This document shows, in pieces, positions 43,775 through 54,651 of a stretch of 64,000 nucleotides of DNA. Below the pieces are notes generated by a model. The model saw nothing but the letters and a program-made list of their open reading frames with translations. It was not told the DNA's origin and did not search any database. How positions within the stretch are numbered: the first letter of the stretch is position 1; every line of letters begins with the position of its first letter. Origin of the DNA: Lucinisca nassula (taxonomy: Eukaryota; Mollusca; Bivalvia; Lucinida; Lucinidae). The stretch lies in the NCBI GenBank assembly GCA_963580285.1, contig OY757024.1, positions 126,418,045 through 126,482,044 of the forward strand. The letters are read 5' to 3'. Made by a program: the position numbers and the translations under genes.

Positions 43775-44010
43775 GTATTTATTTATATTGTTGTTTGTTA
43801 CTTGCTGTGTGTGTCGCTTGTGTCTTTTTGTTTTGGATGGCCGTGTGGCCGTTTTGTGGGAGGGTGGCTGTCCTTGTGGCCTTCCTTTGTTTAGGTTACC
43901 ATTATGGTTTGGTCGCTTCATGTTTGTGTTTCTTTCCCCTTGGTGTCTTTGATGGGTGGAGTAAGTTAATTGTATCGATTCCTGATCTTTGTTTTACTTC
44001 TACTTTATCT
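43775..44010 (+). mobile_element. Second Naiad 3'-tail fragment, head to tail
   Basis: 'atttatttatattgttgttt' to 'tttgttttacttctacttt'; closer to the tail of element 1 than the preceding copy, so a separate insertion. Confidence 0.7.
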
Positions 44011-44900
44011 TACAGTTTTAACTTGACAGGGTTTCGTCTTCGTCTGTTAGGCATACATAATTTTTGTTTTAACAGAACCTTTGTGTACCGCATCCTAAGA
44101 AAACCGGTTAATAAACTAGAAGAAAAGTGATATAAAGAGCAAAACGGTGAATATGTTGAGGAGGTACCTAAGATGGACTAAAATGGTGTAAAGAAACCAG
44201 ACAGTTGTTTAAATATAAAGTTAGATAGGCCAATTTATGTATGGATCTACTACGTACTTTCCCCTTCATAACATTCTACCCACAATTTAAACCAACAGAT
44301 AAATTGCTGAGCATTTTACTCCCTACTTTTGAACTAAAATAATCATTTACACAGCTATTGAGATTAATTACACAGTTTTACAGACATTTTGAGTTAAAAG
44401 AAATATCGCCATATCTTGATTGCATTTTAAAAGAATGATTTAAAAAGAAATATTTCCAGTCATATGTTTTCGAATACATCTGGCTAGATTGGAGACGGAC
44501 CTTCTATCTCTGGATTTGGAATAGGAGATACTTATTCGTTTTTGGTAAGATGAAGAAATGATCGCGTGCACTGCGCTCAATGTAGTTTGATCTCGCACAC
44601 TGCATTACCAAACTGAATTCTTAGTACACTTGAATAATTCACACAGCATTACATTTCGCTATAGAACTTAAATGAATGGCGATTTACTAGTATGTTGCAA
44701 TGTTTTAAATACCGGAGTGTCTCCAGCAGCAGACATCTAAGATTGTATAGCTGTTTAACCTATAATTCTACGAGTATCACAGTTTTGTGAAATTGACTGT
44801 CTATTATCTGTACTCTCATTGCTTAAAACCAAGAAAGGAAGGAATAAAATGAGTACTCCGTAAGAACAATAAATGTTTTCTAACAACCCAAAGCGGGTCA
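44010..44900. other. GT92 intron sequence, nothing recognised
   Basis: No repeat match in the window and no splice-bounded exon. Confidence 0.35.
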
Positions 44901-44904
44901 GACC

Positions 44905-45133
44905 ATCATGAAAACACGCCTATATAATTTGGACACCTTCCAATCCCACATTTATATAGTTAAAGTGGGATTTAAGAGATGTACATTATGTTTCTTATTT
45001 CTGCTCAAAAACATAGAGTGTGGGTACTATGTTTTGAGCAGAAATAGAAAATATATCACAATTTTCATCTTAAAATTTCATTTTTTTTTGCCACAAATTG
45101 GCATTGTATTTGTATAGACATGTTTTCGTAATG
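44905..45133. mobile_element. Fold-back MITE F, central hairpin lost
   Basis: Ends 'catgaaaacacgcctat' and 'gacatgttttcgtaatg'; only 'gtgggtac' of the centre remains. Confidence 0.7.
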
Positions 45134-45134
45134 C

Positions 45135-45785
45135 AGCCCAGTTTCGGATACTAAAGTATTATCAGTTACCCTGTTAAGATTGAAGACGCAAACCAATGAC
45201 AAAGTGTGCTGAAATTTCCTTAAAAGTTTCAAAGGGACGGTTTTTTCATTAAAAGTTTCAAAGGGTCAGTTGTTCGAAAGACTGGTATAAACAAAAACGT
45301 CCCGAATAACAGTAGTTTAGTTACTTGAGTCTAAACCATTCGTAAGTTATCAGAATATGCATAAAGATCTCGAAGGACCAATAAGCTAAATATGGTGCAA
45401 AAATCTTGGTTTTCGAGCGAAGCAAAATTATATGAATGGGTCCCGACTTTTGCTGAGCGGGGTCAGATAAACATGTTGGTAAGAATTTCAGTTTTGAAAT
45501 GAACACGTATAACAAACTTTTCGACCGCCCAAATAGGTTAAAGCGTGTTAGGCAGCGCTATGTTAATTAATATCGTGTACACACTAGAAAAGCTAATGCA
45601 AATTAACTTATTACATGAGTATTCTGCATTTACTTAATGCACATAGAAGTTTCTATAGTAGGGACTAAAATCGTACAGTAACTTATTTCACAGTCTGTCC
45701 TTGGGTAAAATCTTATTAAGCATTGCGTACACTCGGTGGCATAACTTTAAGCGTAATTACTTATTACACATTAGTGCCTGACAGG
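45135..45785. other. GT92 intron sequence, nothing recognised
   Basis: Includes a short 'cctt-aaaagtttcaaaggg' duplication at 45220-45265. No exon or known element. Confidence 0.35.
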
Positions 45786-45789
45786 TTGT

Positions 45790-47345
45790 TTGCCTCATTG
45801 GGCTGTATGACGTTGTTCCAGCTGACAAGGCATCTAACAATATTGTGTTTGTTTGCAAAGCACACTATATAAACTGCTTAAAAGAAGAGCTTGGGTTGAG
45901 CACTATGACAGGCAACCCAACATATAATCTTTCTTCTTTGTCCAAAGATGAAATTCTGCGAAAACCACCAATCGGTGATGCCTTCGTTTGGAATTTCCCT
46001 CCCAGAGGAAGATATGGAACTTACAAAGTTGTACCGGATTCCTAAGCTTCACAAGAATCCATACAAGCAGAGATATATCGCGGGTTCATCTAAGTGCTCA
46101 ACTAAGCCTCTTTCACAGATCCTAACACGAATCCTGATGCAGTTAAAGATGGCCTTCAGAAATATTGTGACACTGCATATGCAGGGAGTGGTGTGAATCA
46201 GATGTGGATCTTGAGAAACTGCAAAGAGCTTGTAGAACATCTTCTGGCACAGTCTTTTCTCTCAGTAAACAGCATAAAATCTTTCGATTTCTCAACACTC
46301 TACACAACTATTCCTCATGATAAATTGAAATCTAAACTCAAGGGAATCATAAATCAATGTTTTTACCACAAGAATGGTAACCGTCGCTACCAGTATGTTG
46401 TTCTTGGCTACAAATACACATACTTCGTTCGAGATCACTCTGATGCACCACAAAAGTACACTGATGCAGATGTCATAAGGATGCTGGAATATCTATTGAC
46501 AATATTTTCGTGGAGTTCAGTGGCCTATTATTTCAGCAAACAATTGGCATACCAAAGGGTAGTAATTGTGCACCGTTGCTTGCCGACTTGTTCTTGTACT
46601 CGTATGAGGCGGAGTTTGTACTAGGTTTCCTCAAAGCAGGCAAGAAACGCCTTGCACAACAATTCAATTTCACCTAAAGATATATAGATGAAAAATGCTA
46701 AATTCGCAGAGTACTTGGAATTAATCTATCCACGTGAACTCGAAATTAAGGAAACAACAGAGACTGCAACTTCCTCCTCATACTTGATTGTTATCTCTAT
46801 ATTGAGAATGGGAAGCTTACTACTAGGCTGTACGATAAACGAGATGACTTCAATTTTCCCATTGTTAACTTTCCCTTCCTGAGCAGTAATATCCCGTCTG
46901 CACCAGCATATGGAGTTTACGTTTCACAGTTAATCCGTTATGCTAGAGCCTGTTCCAAGTATCAGGACTGTGGAACGTGGGAAGGTGCTCACTACCAAGT
47001 TGTTACGCCAAGGGTATCAAAAACAAACTGGTATCAACACTAAAGAAGTTCTATGGGAGGCACCATGATCTTGTTGATCCGTACAATGTGGCCGTTTTCA
47101 GAATTTTTTCTGATATATTTGCCAATGGAAAGCCATACGAAGACTTCCAAAATCTCGGAAATATCCTTCTCGTCATTTACACCTTTTCTTCGTTCGGGTC
47201 GATGGGCATGGTGGGCGAAGCTTGCTTACCAAGTAATGCTTACTATCCGGGGACGCCTGATTACACTCTTCTGGACTCCATGTCTGTTGATCTGAACATT
47301 GATATTTGCCATTTTGTCTATGCACTAATGATTTTGGATTAACGC
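45790..47345 (+). pseudogene. Naiad-type PLE 2, divergent family, 5'-truncated and frameshifted
   Basis: Three frames together give an RT related to but distinct from element 1. Landmarks: VPADKASNNIVFVCKAHYIN at 45815; RIPKLHKNPYKQRYIAGSSK near 46040; KSFDFSTLYTTIPHDKL near 46285; an 'IPKGSNCAPLLADLFLYSYE' block near 46550; YDKRDDFNFPIVNFPF in part near 46840; and VYVSQLIRYARA near 46915. It begins just before the DK motif, so endonuclease and CxC linker are absent. Several frameshifts and stops show it is dead. The residue aligned with TGA 4 of element 1 is Cys (TGC). Its 3' end recurs at 39345-39485. Confidence 0.85.
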
Positions 47346-47399
47346 TTTGGTACTACGACCTAAACTACATTTACGTGATAACACTAATTCTGCGGGTGT

Positions 47400-47955
47400 A
47401 AAGATAAACTACCTTCCCGATTTTGATCGGGAAGTATGGTGTGAGTAAATGTAATGTACATGATGTTGCGCACATGTAACAGTAAACTTCTGCACGACAA
47501 TCATTAAATAGACAGAATGGAATATATGGCAACAAATATCATGGGGGTTGGAAATTGCCCTTTATACTTATCTTTACCGGAATGCAAGTCTAAGGTTTCG
47601 GGATGATAATGGAGCTTCGGTTTGATAACGCGGGTCATAACCAAAACGCCATGCTCCATGCGATAATCTTTAAGAATAATATAAGTACACGAGATCATCG
47701 ATCTTGTTTGGCAGTGCACGGTATCATTTATGGGGTATGCAGTGTACGTGATCATTTATTAGTAGTTTTCAAATTTAATGGAGCTAGAATTTGTTTTCGC
47801 AATTTTTATGGTTGAAGAGGGGAAAACTTCACTGACCAAATTTGTTTTCCACTTTTAAGTAAGATCTTGTCACTTTTCAGGTGTCATCACTTCGACAATA
47901 TGGAAAGGACCCGTGTTAAATGTAAAACAAATGTACCCCTTCCCCAACCTCTGTT
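47400..47955. other. GT92 intron sequence, nothing recognised
   Basis: A small inverted repeat 'accttcccgattttgatcgg' at about 47412; otherwise featureless. Confidence 0.35.
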
Positions 47956-47957
47956 TT

Positions 47958-50328
47958 AGCTCATCTGTCACAAAGTCACTTTTCGTCAGTCGTGCGTACG
48001 TGCGTGGGTGCGTCCGTCCGTAAACAATTTCTTCAAACGACATCTAGTACACCTCTACCAAGATTTTCAAATTATCGCCATGGGGCCAAAAAATGCAGCC
48101 GCCCGGGGCCCTTTGGTTTTACATAGTCTTACATAGGGAAAAGCTTTAAAAATCTTCGCGTCTGAAACCAGAAGGCTCAGGTGTTTGAGTTTTGGTATAA
48201 AGCTACACCTTGTGGACCTCTATCATGATTGTTCGAGTTATAGCCATTGGGCCAAAACTGCCCCCGGCCCAGGGCCCTTTAGATTAACATAGACTTATAC
48301 GGTGAAACCTTAAAAAGTCCAATCTGAAACCAGAAGGGTCAGGTGTTTGATATATGGTATGAAGCTTCGTCTTGTGGACCTCTATCAAGATTGTTTAAAT
48401 TATAGCCATGGGACCAAAATGCCCCCGCCTCGGGCCCCCTTTTGATTTACATTGACTTACATAGGAAAAATCTTTAAAAAAATCTTCTCCTCAGAAACCA
48501 CAAGTCCCAGGACTTTGATATTTGATGTGTAGCTTCATCTAGTGGACGTCTATCAAACTATAGACCTGGGCCAAAAATGTCCTCGCTCTGGGGCCCATTG
48601 GTTTTACATTGACTTATGCAGGAAAAATCTTTAAACTATTTTGTTTCTGAAACCGCAAGATTTTTGGTGTGAAGCTTCATTTAGTGGACCTCTATCAAGA
48701 TTGTTCAAATTATAGCCCTGGGACCATAAAAGTTCCTCGCTCTGGGGCCCTTTGGGTTTTACTTTGACTTATGTAGGAAATATCTTTAAAAAATCTTCTT
48801 CTCTGAAACCGCAAGTGTTTGTGTGTGCGTGCGTGCGTGCGTGCATGCGTGTGTGTGCGTGTATGAATTCGGGTTAAACGTCGCTTTAAACATTTTTTCG
48901 ACGGTGTCTGGTTGCGACAGGGAGCTCAGTGCACTTTTATAGTGCTGCCTCACTGAAGTATCATGTCCCAGTCACATTACATGATACCACACCCAGTCAC
49001 ATTATCCTGACACTGGGTCGACCAGTCCTAGCTCTACCCCGTAAATCTGAGTGCCAAGTGAGGAGCAGCTAGTTCCATTCTTAACAACTTTGGTATGTCG
49101 CGGCCCGGGATCGAACCCGTGACCTCCCGTTCCCCGGAGTGGACACTCTACCAACTGAGCTATCGGGGCCGGTCTGAAACCGCAAGGCCCAGGTCTTTAA
49201 TATTTGGTGTAAGGCCTCATCTAGTGGACCTCTATCAAGATTGTTCAAATTATAGCCATGGGGCCACCCCCATCCCCGCCCTGGTGCCCTTTGATTTTAT
49301 ATTGGCTTATATAAGAAAAATCTTAAAAAATCTTCTCCTCTGAAACCACAAGGCCCAGGTCATTGATATTTGATGTGTAGCTTCATCTAGTGGACATCTA
49401 CCAAGATCGTTTAAATCATAGCCCTGTGGTCAAAAATGGCCCCGCCCGGTTTTACATAGACTTACACAGGGAAAACTTTTAAAAATCTTTTCGTCTGAGA
49501 CCAGACGACGCAGGTGTTTGAAGTGTGGTATGAAACTTCTTCTTGTGGACCTCTATCAAGAGTGTCCAAATTATAGCCCCGCGGCCGAAAAATGCCCCGA
49601 CCCAGGGCCCTTTGGTATTACATTGAATTATATAGGCAAAATCTTTAAAATCTTCTTGTCTGAAACCAGAAAGCTCAGTTCCTTGATATTTGGTATAAAG
49701 CTTTGTGTAGTTGACCTCGACCAAGATTGTTCAAATCATAACCCTGGGGCCAAAAATGGCCCACCCCGGCGCCCACTTGTTTTTCATCGACTTAAATAGG
49801 GAACACCATTGAAAAGGTTCTTGTCTGAAATTAGAAGGCCAGGGTCTTTGATATTTGGTATGAAGCTTCATCTAGTGTTCCTCTACCAAAAGTGTTCAAA
49901 TTATAGCCCTGGGGCCAAAAAAATGAGGTCACCCCGGGGCAAACTTGTTTTACATAGACATATATTGGGAAAACGTTTGAAAAGCTTCTGGTCTGAAACC
50001 AGAAGGTCAAGGTCTTTGATATTTGGTATGAAGCTTGGTCTTGTGGATTTCTTCAAAGTTTGCTCAAATTAAATCCCTGGGGCCAAATCCGGCCCGGCCC
50101 AGGGGCCCATAGGTTTTATTTAGACGTATATAAGGAAACCCTTTAAAATCGTCTTGTTTGAAACCAGAAGGCTCCGGTCTTTGATATTTGGTATTAAGCT
50201 TCACCTGTTAGACCTCCCTCAAGATTATGCAAATTTTAGCCCTGGGGCCATTAATGGCCCTCCCCGGGGCCCACTTGTTACATTAAAGATCAGGTGGGCG
50301 ATCCAATGCCATCATGACCCTCTTGTTT
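47958..50328 (+). mobile_element. 'AGCTCACC' element with ~165-bp repeats (copy 3)
   Basis: Opens at 'agctcatctgtcacaaagtc', carries about twelve ~165-bp units ('tagtggacctctatcaagat', 'gtctgaaaccagaagg') and closes with 'gatcaggtgggcgatccaa' and 'atcatgaccctcttgttt'. Both ends and the array are present, so this is the most complete copy here. A SINE is nested at 48816-49172. Confidence 0.75.
48816..49172 (-). repeat. tRNA-derived SINE family 2 (minus) with microsatellite tail
   Basis: Minus-strand tRNA-like head: 'atagctcagttggtagagtg' (A box) and 'gggttcgatcccgggcc' (B box), body, then a (GCAC)n/(CA)n tail at 48820-48865. The 14-bp repeat 'tctgaaaccgcaag' flanks it at 48802-48815 and 49173-49186, a clean target duplication. 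Second copy at 62231-62608. Confidence 0.9.
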
Positions 50329-50334
50329 AGAGAG

Positions 50335-50545
50335 GGACTTTTACCCGGCATTAAGATGACATGACATCTCAATCCCTGCCGCCCAGTTAAATCAATAGGG
50401 TTTATATGCATAAATGGTCCAACTTGCAACACTTTTTCTGGCAATGTTTGAACCTCTTACCGGTTAACCAGAACTCATGTGCGGTTGGTTTCAGCTCTGC
50501 GTGGAACCATCATGTAGCCAATCTATTTCTTCTATCTATATACCT
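50335..50545 (-). repeat. SINE-like family S fragment (minus)
   Basis: 'agggacttttacccggcatt' to 'caatctatttcttctat'; the 3' third is missing. Confidence 0.7.
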
Positions 50546-52001
50546 ATCTTCTTATACCGAGTCGGTAATATCTGGTCATTACCTCAGTTAGGTGGGTGGC
50601 TAAATTTAGAATTTTGCATAAAAATCATCACTGGATGAGCCCTTAAAACTATTTACAATTCAAACACAGAGGTATCCTAAAACGCATACCTCTGAATTAC
50701 AGTCTTACACTGTGCGGGCTTTGAACTCCTCTGCGGTATTGGCATTCACCACATAAGATGGAACTCTGTTCCACTGAGGAATAGTTCGAGGGAAGAAAGA
50801 GTTTTTCAGGGCACTCTTATAGGACTGGTACCTACGATACTATGAGTTATTCGCTCTTAATGCCCTTGTCCTGGTTGACACTGTTGCACGGGTCAAGTAC
50901 CTATCTTTGTTAACTGATACTGTGCCAGAATGTATCTTGTAGAAGAAGATTAAGGAGGACTGCTCATGACGGGTCTCCAGGGATGGCCACTGTAGCTCAT
51001 CCAGCATGTCACCGACGCTACTTCTATTTCGCATTCGTCCGCAGGTCCATCGAGCAGCAGTCCTCTGCACCATCTCTACCTGCTGAATCTGTGTTTAAAT
51101 ATAGGGATGCTAAATGGGTGATACCTATTCAAGTTGAGGGCGAACCAATGTTTTATATGCAACACCCTTTGTCTGCCGAGGTGCAAAAGCCAAATTACGT
51201 CTAAGGAACCGTAAGGTCCTAGTTGCTGTAGATGCTATTTCCGAGATATGTTGACCCCAATCGAGATCGTCAGTGATGGTGATACCAAGATATTTGGCGG
51301 AATGAACCTGCTCCAAAGTTTACTGGTGAAGTGTATAATCATACTTAATTTGCTTGTCCGGAAGGTGTAGTGACACCCTCATTGAATGGCATTTGGCCAC
51401 ATTGAATTTCATCCGCCAATCTGCTTCCCATTTTGCAAGTCGATCAAGGTCAGCTTGTAAAATGCGACAGTCAGAAGAAGAATATATGTCCCTATACAGG
51501 ACACAGTCATCAGCAAACAAACATATTATCAGGGAGATCATTGATGAATAACAAAAAGAAGACCGGTCCAAGGACCGAACCTTGTGGGACACCGGATAAA
51601 CAGGGACTGGATACGACGCTTGGCCATCAAGTACAACTTATTGAGAGCACCCAGAGAGCCACCAGCTAATACAACTATGTGTGGATCCTCTTATCCACTA
51701 GTAGTCCAATTTGTACAATAGCCTTCTGTGAGGTACCTTTTCAAAGGCCTTGGCGAAATCCATGATGATCAAGTCCGTCTGTTTGTGGCCAAGTTTATGG
51801 CCCCAACCAGATTGCTCACAGCGTCATAAAAGATTTGAACTAGAGTTTCGAAAGACCTTTGACTTCGGAAACCATGTTGACAGTCAGCAAGAAAGCTTTC
51901 AAAGGCATAGTGCTTGTTAATGCTGCTAACTAATAAATGCTCCAGGGCTTTGCAACAGGTGCATGTTAGCGACACTTGTCTATAATTTGCTGCATCATAC
52001 C
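50546..52001 (-). pseudogene. Jockey/CR1-type LINE reverse transcriptase fragment
   Basis: Minus-strand RT in several frames. From 5' to 3': CQHGFRSQRS near 51880; a KQTDLIIMDFAKAFEKVPH block (motif A) near 51750; [10 protein letters not shown] (motif B) near 51585, one base off; [10 protein letters not shown] (motif C) near 51510; AKYLGITITDDLDWG near 51290; VQRTAARWTCGRMRNRSSVG near 51060; and the typical end SFFPRTIPQWNRVPS near 50760, stopping at TAA about 50704. The 3' UTR continues to about 50546. The 5' truncation abuts a CA-rich microsatellite (52002-52048). Frameshifts and missing N-terminal domains mean it is inactive. Confidence 0.85.
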
Positions 52002-52048
52002 CCCCCCCCCACACACACACACACACCCCACACCCCCACACACACACC
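52002..52048. repeat. C-run and (CA)n microsatellite
   Basis: 'ccccccccccacacacacac' with further CA and CCCACA runs, at the 5' junction of the LINE fragment. Confidence 0.9.
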
Positions 52049-52139
52049 CATGGGCCAAGGCGGAAAATCCTTCAAATAATCTCTGACAGACAATTTGAAA
52101 AATGAACCATAAAGCCACCTCTCATACTGTTGAAAATTG

Positions 52140-52605
52140 CAGTGCACCTGATCATCGTGCTGCGAAGTAGTGTACTTGATCGACTTCTAACAACTTCTCC
52201 TTAATCGTAAGCATGAAATGTTAATTTTAAAGTTTTAGTCTTGCAATAACCATCTCTGTACAACTGCTCATTTTCAAACAGAAATAATATTAGTATGTTA
52301 GTAGCACATGATAAAATTCCAATTTTGTTGTCTAAAATTCAAGAACAGTGCACTAGATCCCTGCATTTATTAGTGTTTTTCCAACTTAGAAGTGATTAAA
52401 CTGGAACAATGAGAATCTGCCCCGAGAAATTTTGACCTAAGCATGAAGTTATCATTATTTGTCGTACTCTGCGTCATATTCCAAAACATTAAAAATTGAA
52501 ATACAGACTACAAGTGGAAAATCTTATTTGAATCGACACGTTTTCAGTACTGGAAGCCATTTTGTATGACGTTTTAAACCACGTGATCCCCCATCTGTAA
52601 GAAAC
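52140..52605 (-). mobile_element. Long MITE-like element, copy 2 (minus)
   Basis: Reverse relative of 41284-41780: 'aagaacagtgcactagatc', 'tgtcgtactctgcgtcatat' and the end 'aaaccacgtgatcccccat'. Confidence 0.6.
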
Positions 52606-53507
52606 GATGTTGGTGCAGAGTGGGGGATGTATAAATTGTCAGGGCGAAGCTAATATTTGTACCTGCCTTTGGAATACTCAATAAAAAAGGTCATTCAAGT
52701 CGCCCGAAGAAGTGAATGCAACTGCTTCTGCTACTGTGTACATGACCGCTTGCAAAAACATACCTGAGGTACTCTACCGAATCTACTTGTCTGGCATATT
52801 CTAACACCTCCCGAGCTGCCCCTCCCCGCAAATCTTATTCAAAATACATGTGCTTTGAAGAATTTCAAGTTGGCTGCCATCTTGAATATCCGAATGCAAT
52901 AGTTTCAGCAGTTTTGAATTTGTTTGAGAGGAGGAGTTGTCTTGAGTGACGATCTTGAATATCGGATCGAAAATGTTTGCAAAAGAATCACCATGTCACC
53001 CGAAGGCCTCCCATCAAGTTTCAGCTGGATTTGACCTTTTATTTGGGAGGAGATGTCGTTTGAAGACTTTCAAGATGGCCACCATGGCAGCCATCTTAGA
53101 TATCAAAATGATTATAGCAGTCTGAATCTCCATGTCATCCCGATGCCTCCCAACAACTTAAAGGTCGATCCTACTTGTAGCTCGGGAGTAGATGTCGTTT
53201 GAAGAATTTTAATTGGCCCCCCATGGCTGCCATCTTTGAAATCGGAATAGAACGATTTTAGCAAAATTGAATCTCCATGTCGCCCCGATGCATCCAATCA
53301 AGTTTCAGCTCGATCCGGCCTTTAGTTCCGAAGTATGCCTTTTAAGGACTTTCAAGCTTAACGCCATGGTGACCATCTTGGATATTGAAACAGAGTGTTT
53401 AGGTTAATCTGACCCGATGCCCCCCCCCCCACCCCCCAAATCAAATTTCAGCTCGATCTGAGCATTGGTTCAGGCGGAGACGTCGTTGGAAGAATTTCAG
53501 GATTGCC

Positions 53508-53782
53508 GGAAATCTTCCACTGACCGTTCCAAGGCGGCTCTTCTGTGGCGATTTATTTATGTTGTTGTTTGTTACTTACTGTGTGTATCACTTGTGTCTT
53601 TTAATTTTGGATGGCCATATGGCCATTTTGTGGGAAAGTAACTGTCCATATGGCCTTCCTTTGTTTAGGTTTCCATTATGGTCTGGTCGCTTAATGTTTG
53701 TAGTTCTTTCCCTTTGGTGTCTTTTATGGATGGAGTAAGTTAATTGTATCAATTCCTGATCTTTGTTTTACTTCTACTTTGC
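53508..53782 (+). mobile_element. Naiad 3'-tail fragment starting at the tail hairpin
   Basis: Begins exactly at 'ggaaatcttccactgaccgt' and ends 'tttgttttacttctacttt', about 275 bp. The copy at 58749 begins at the same base. Confidence 0.85.
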
Positions 53783-53912
53783 TGCCATGGCAGTCATCTT
53801 GGATATCGTAACATATTTGAATTTCCTTGTCGCCCTAATGCTTCCCATCAAGATTCAGCTCAATGATATTGGTTAGGAGATGTCGTTTGAAGAATGTCAA
53901 TATGGCCGAAAC

Positions 53913-54064
53913 CATCCCAGCAGGCACACGTCGCAAGGGCAACGTCAAATCAACGTCGGTGCAACGTCATGACGTTGCACCGACGTTGATGTGACGTTGC
54001 AATAACGTCATGACGTTGTACCGACGTCGATATGACGTCATAATTACGTCATGTGCCTGCTGGG
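53913..54064. mobile_element. MITE with 'CCCAGCAGGCACA' TIR, copy 2
   Basis: Ends 'cccagcaggcacacgtcg' and 'cgtcatgtgcctgctggg' are exact or near-exact inverses; body of 'caacgtcggtgcaacgtc' palindromes as at 21011-21160. Confidence 0.9.
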
Positions 54065-54651
54065 ATGTCGTCGTGATGCATATTCCACTAAGTATCCACC
54101 TAATCCTAGTTAGTGTTCTTGAGGAGATGTCGAAAATGAGAAAATTCATGGCGGACGCACAACAGACACCGGACGACGGAAATCAGGTCACTACATTAGC
54201 TGACCTTGAGCTAAAGGTGAGCTAATAGCAATAACAAACAAGAGAGCCGTTATGGTCCTGAATCGCTCACCTTGTCCATATAATGCAGATAAACCAGTAA
54301 CTAATATAAGGTGGAGTGGAGGGTTTGAGCAATTTTAGTTGACGGTGACCGAAGTGACATTTCTGTGAAGTTATTTTAAATTTAGTCTAGCTGTTTAGGA
54401 GTAGACGTCATTTAAAGGCTTTTTTTATATATTTTTAGCTCTGGTGACGAGCATGTGCAGTGAAGGACGTTTCGTGTGAAATTCATTTAAAAGTTGCGAC
54501 TGGTTAAGGAAGAGAAGTAGATCGAAGGTTTTTCAGTTTTTAGCTCTGGCAGCCATCTTGGTCAGAGCATGACCATTTAGTCAATTTTAGATGAGGGTCA
54601 CTTACGAAATTGACCCGTTAATTTCCACTGGTTAAGGGTGAAGAAAAGTAG

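Larger units (their letters stand above)
52850..54235 (+). repeat. Second ~165-bp minisatellite region (5' part)
   Basis: Units contain 'atggccaccatggcagccat', 'tctccatgtc.tcccgatgcc' and 'tcaagtttcagctcgatc'. Interrupted by a Naiad tail (53508-53782) and a CAGCAGG MITE (53913-54064). Ends 'gacctt-gagctaaaggtgag'. Confidence 0.65.
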
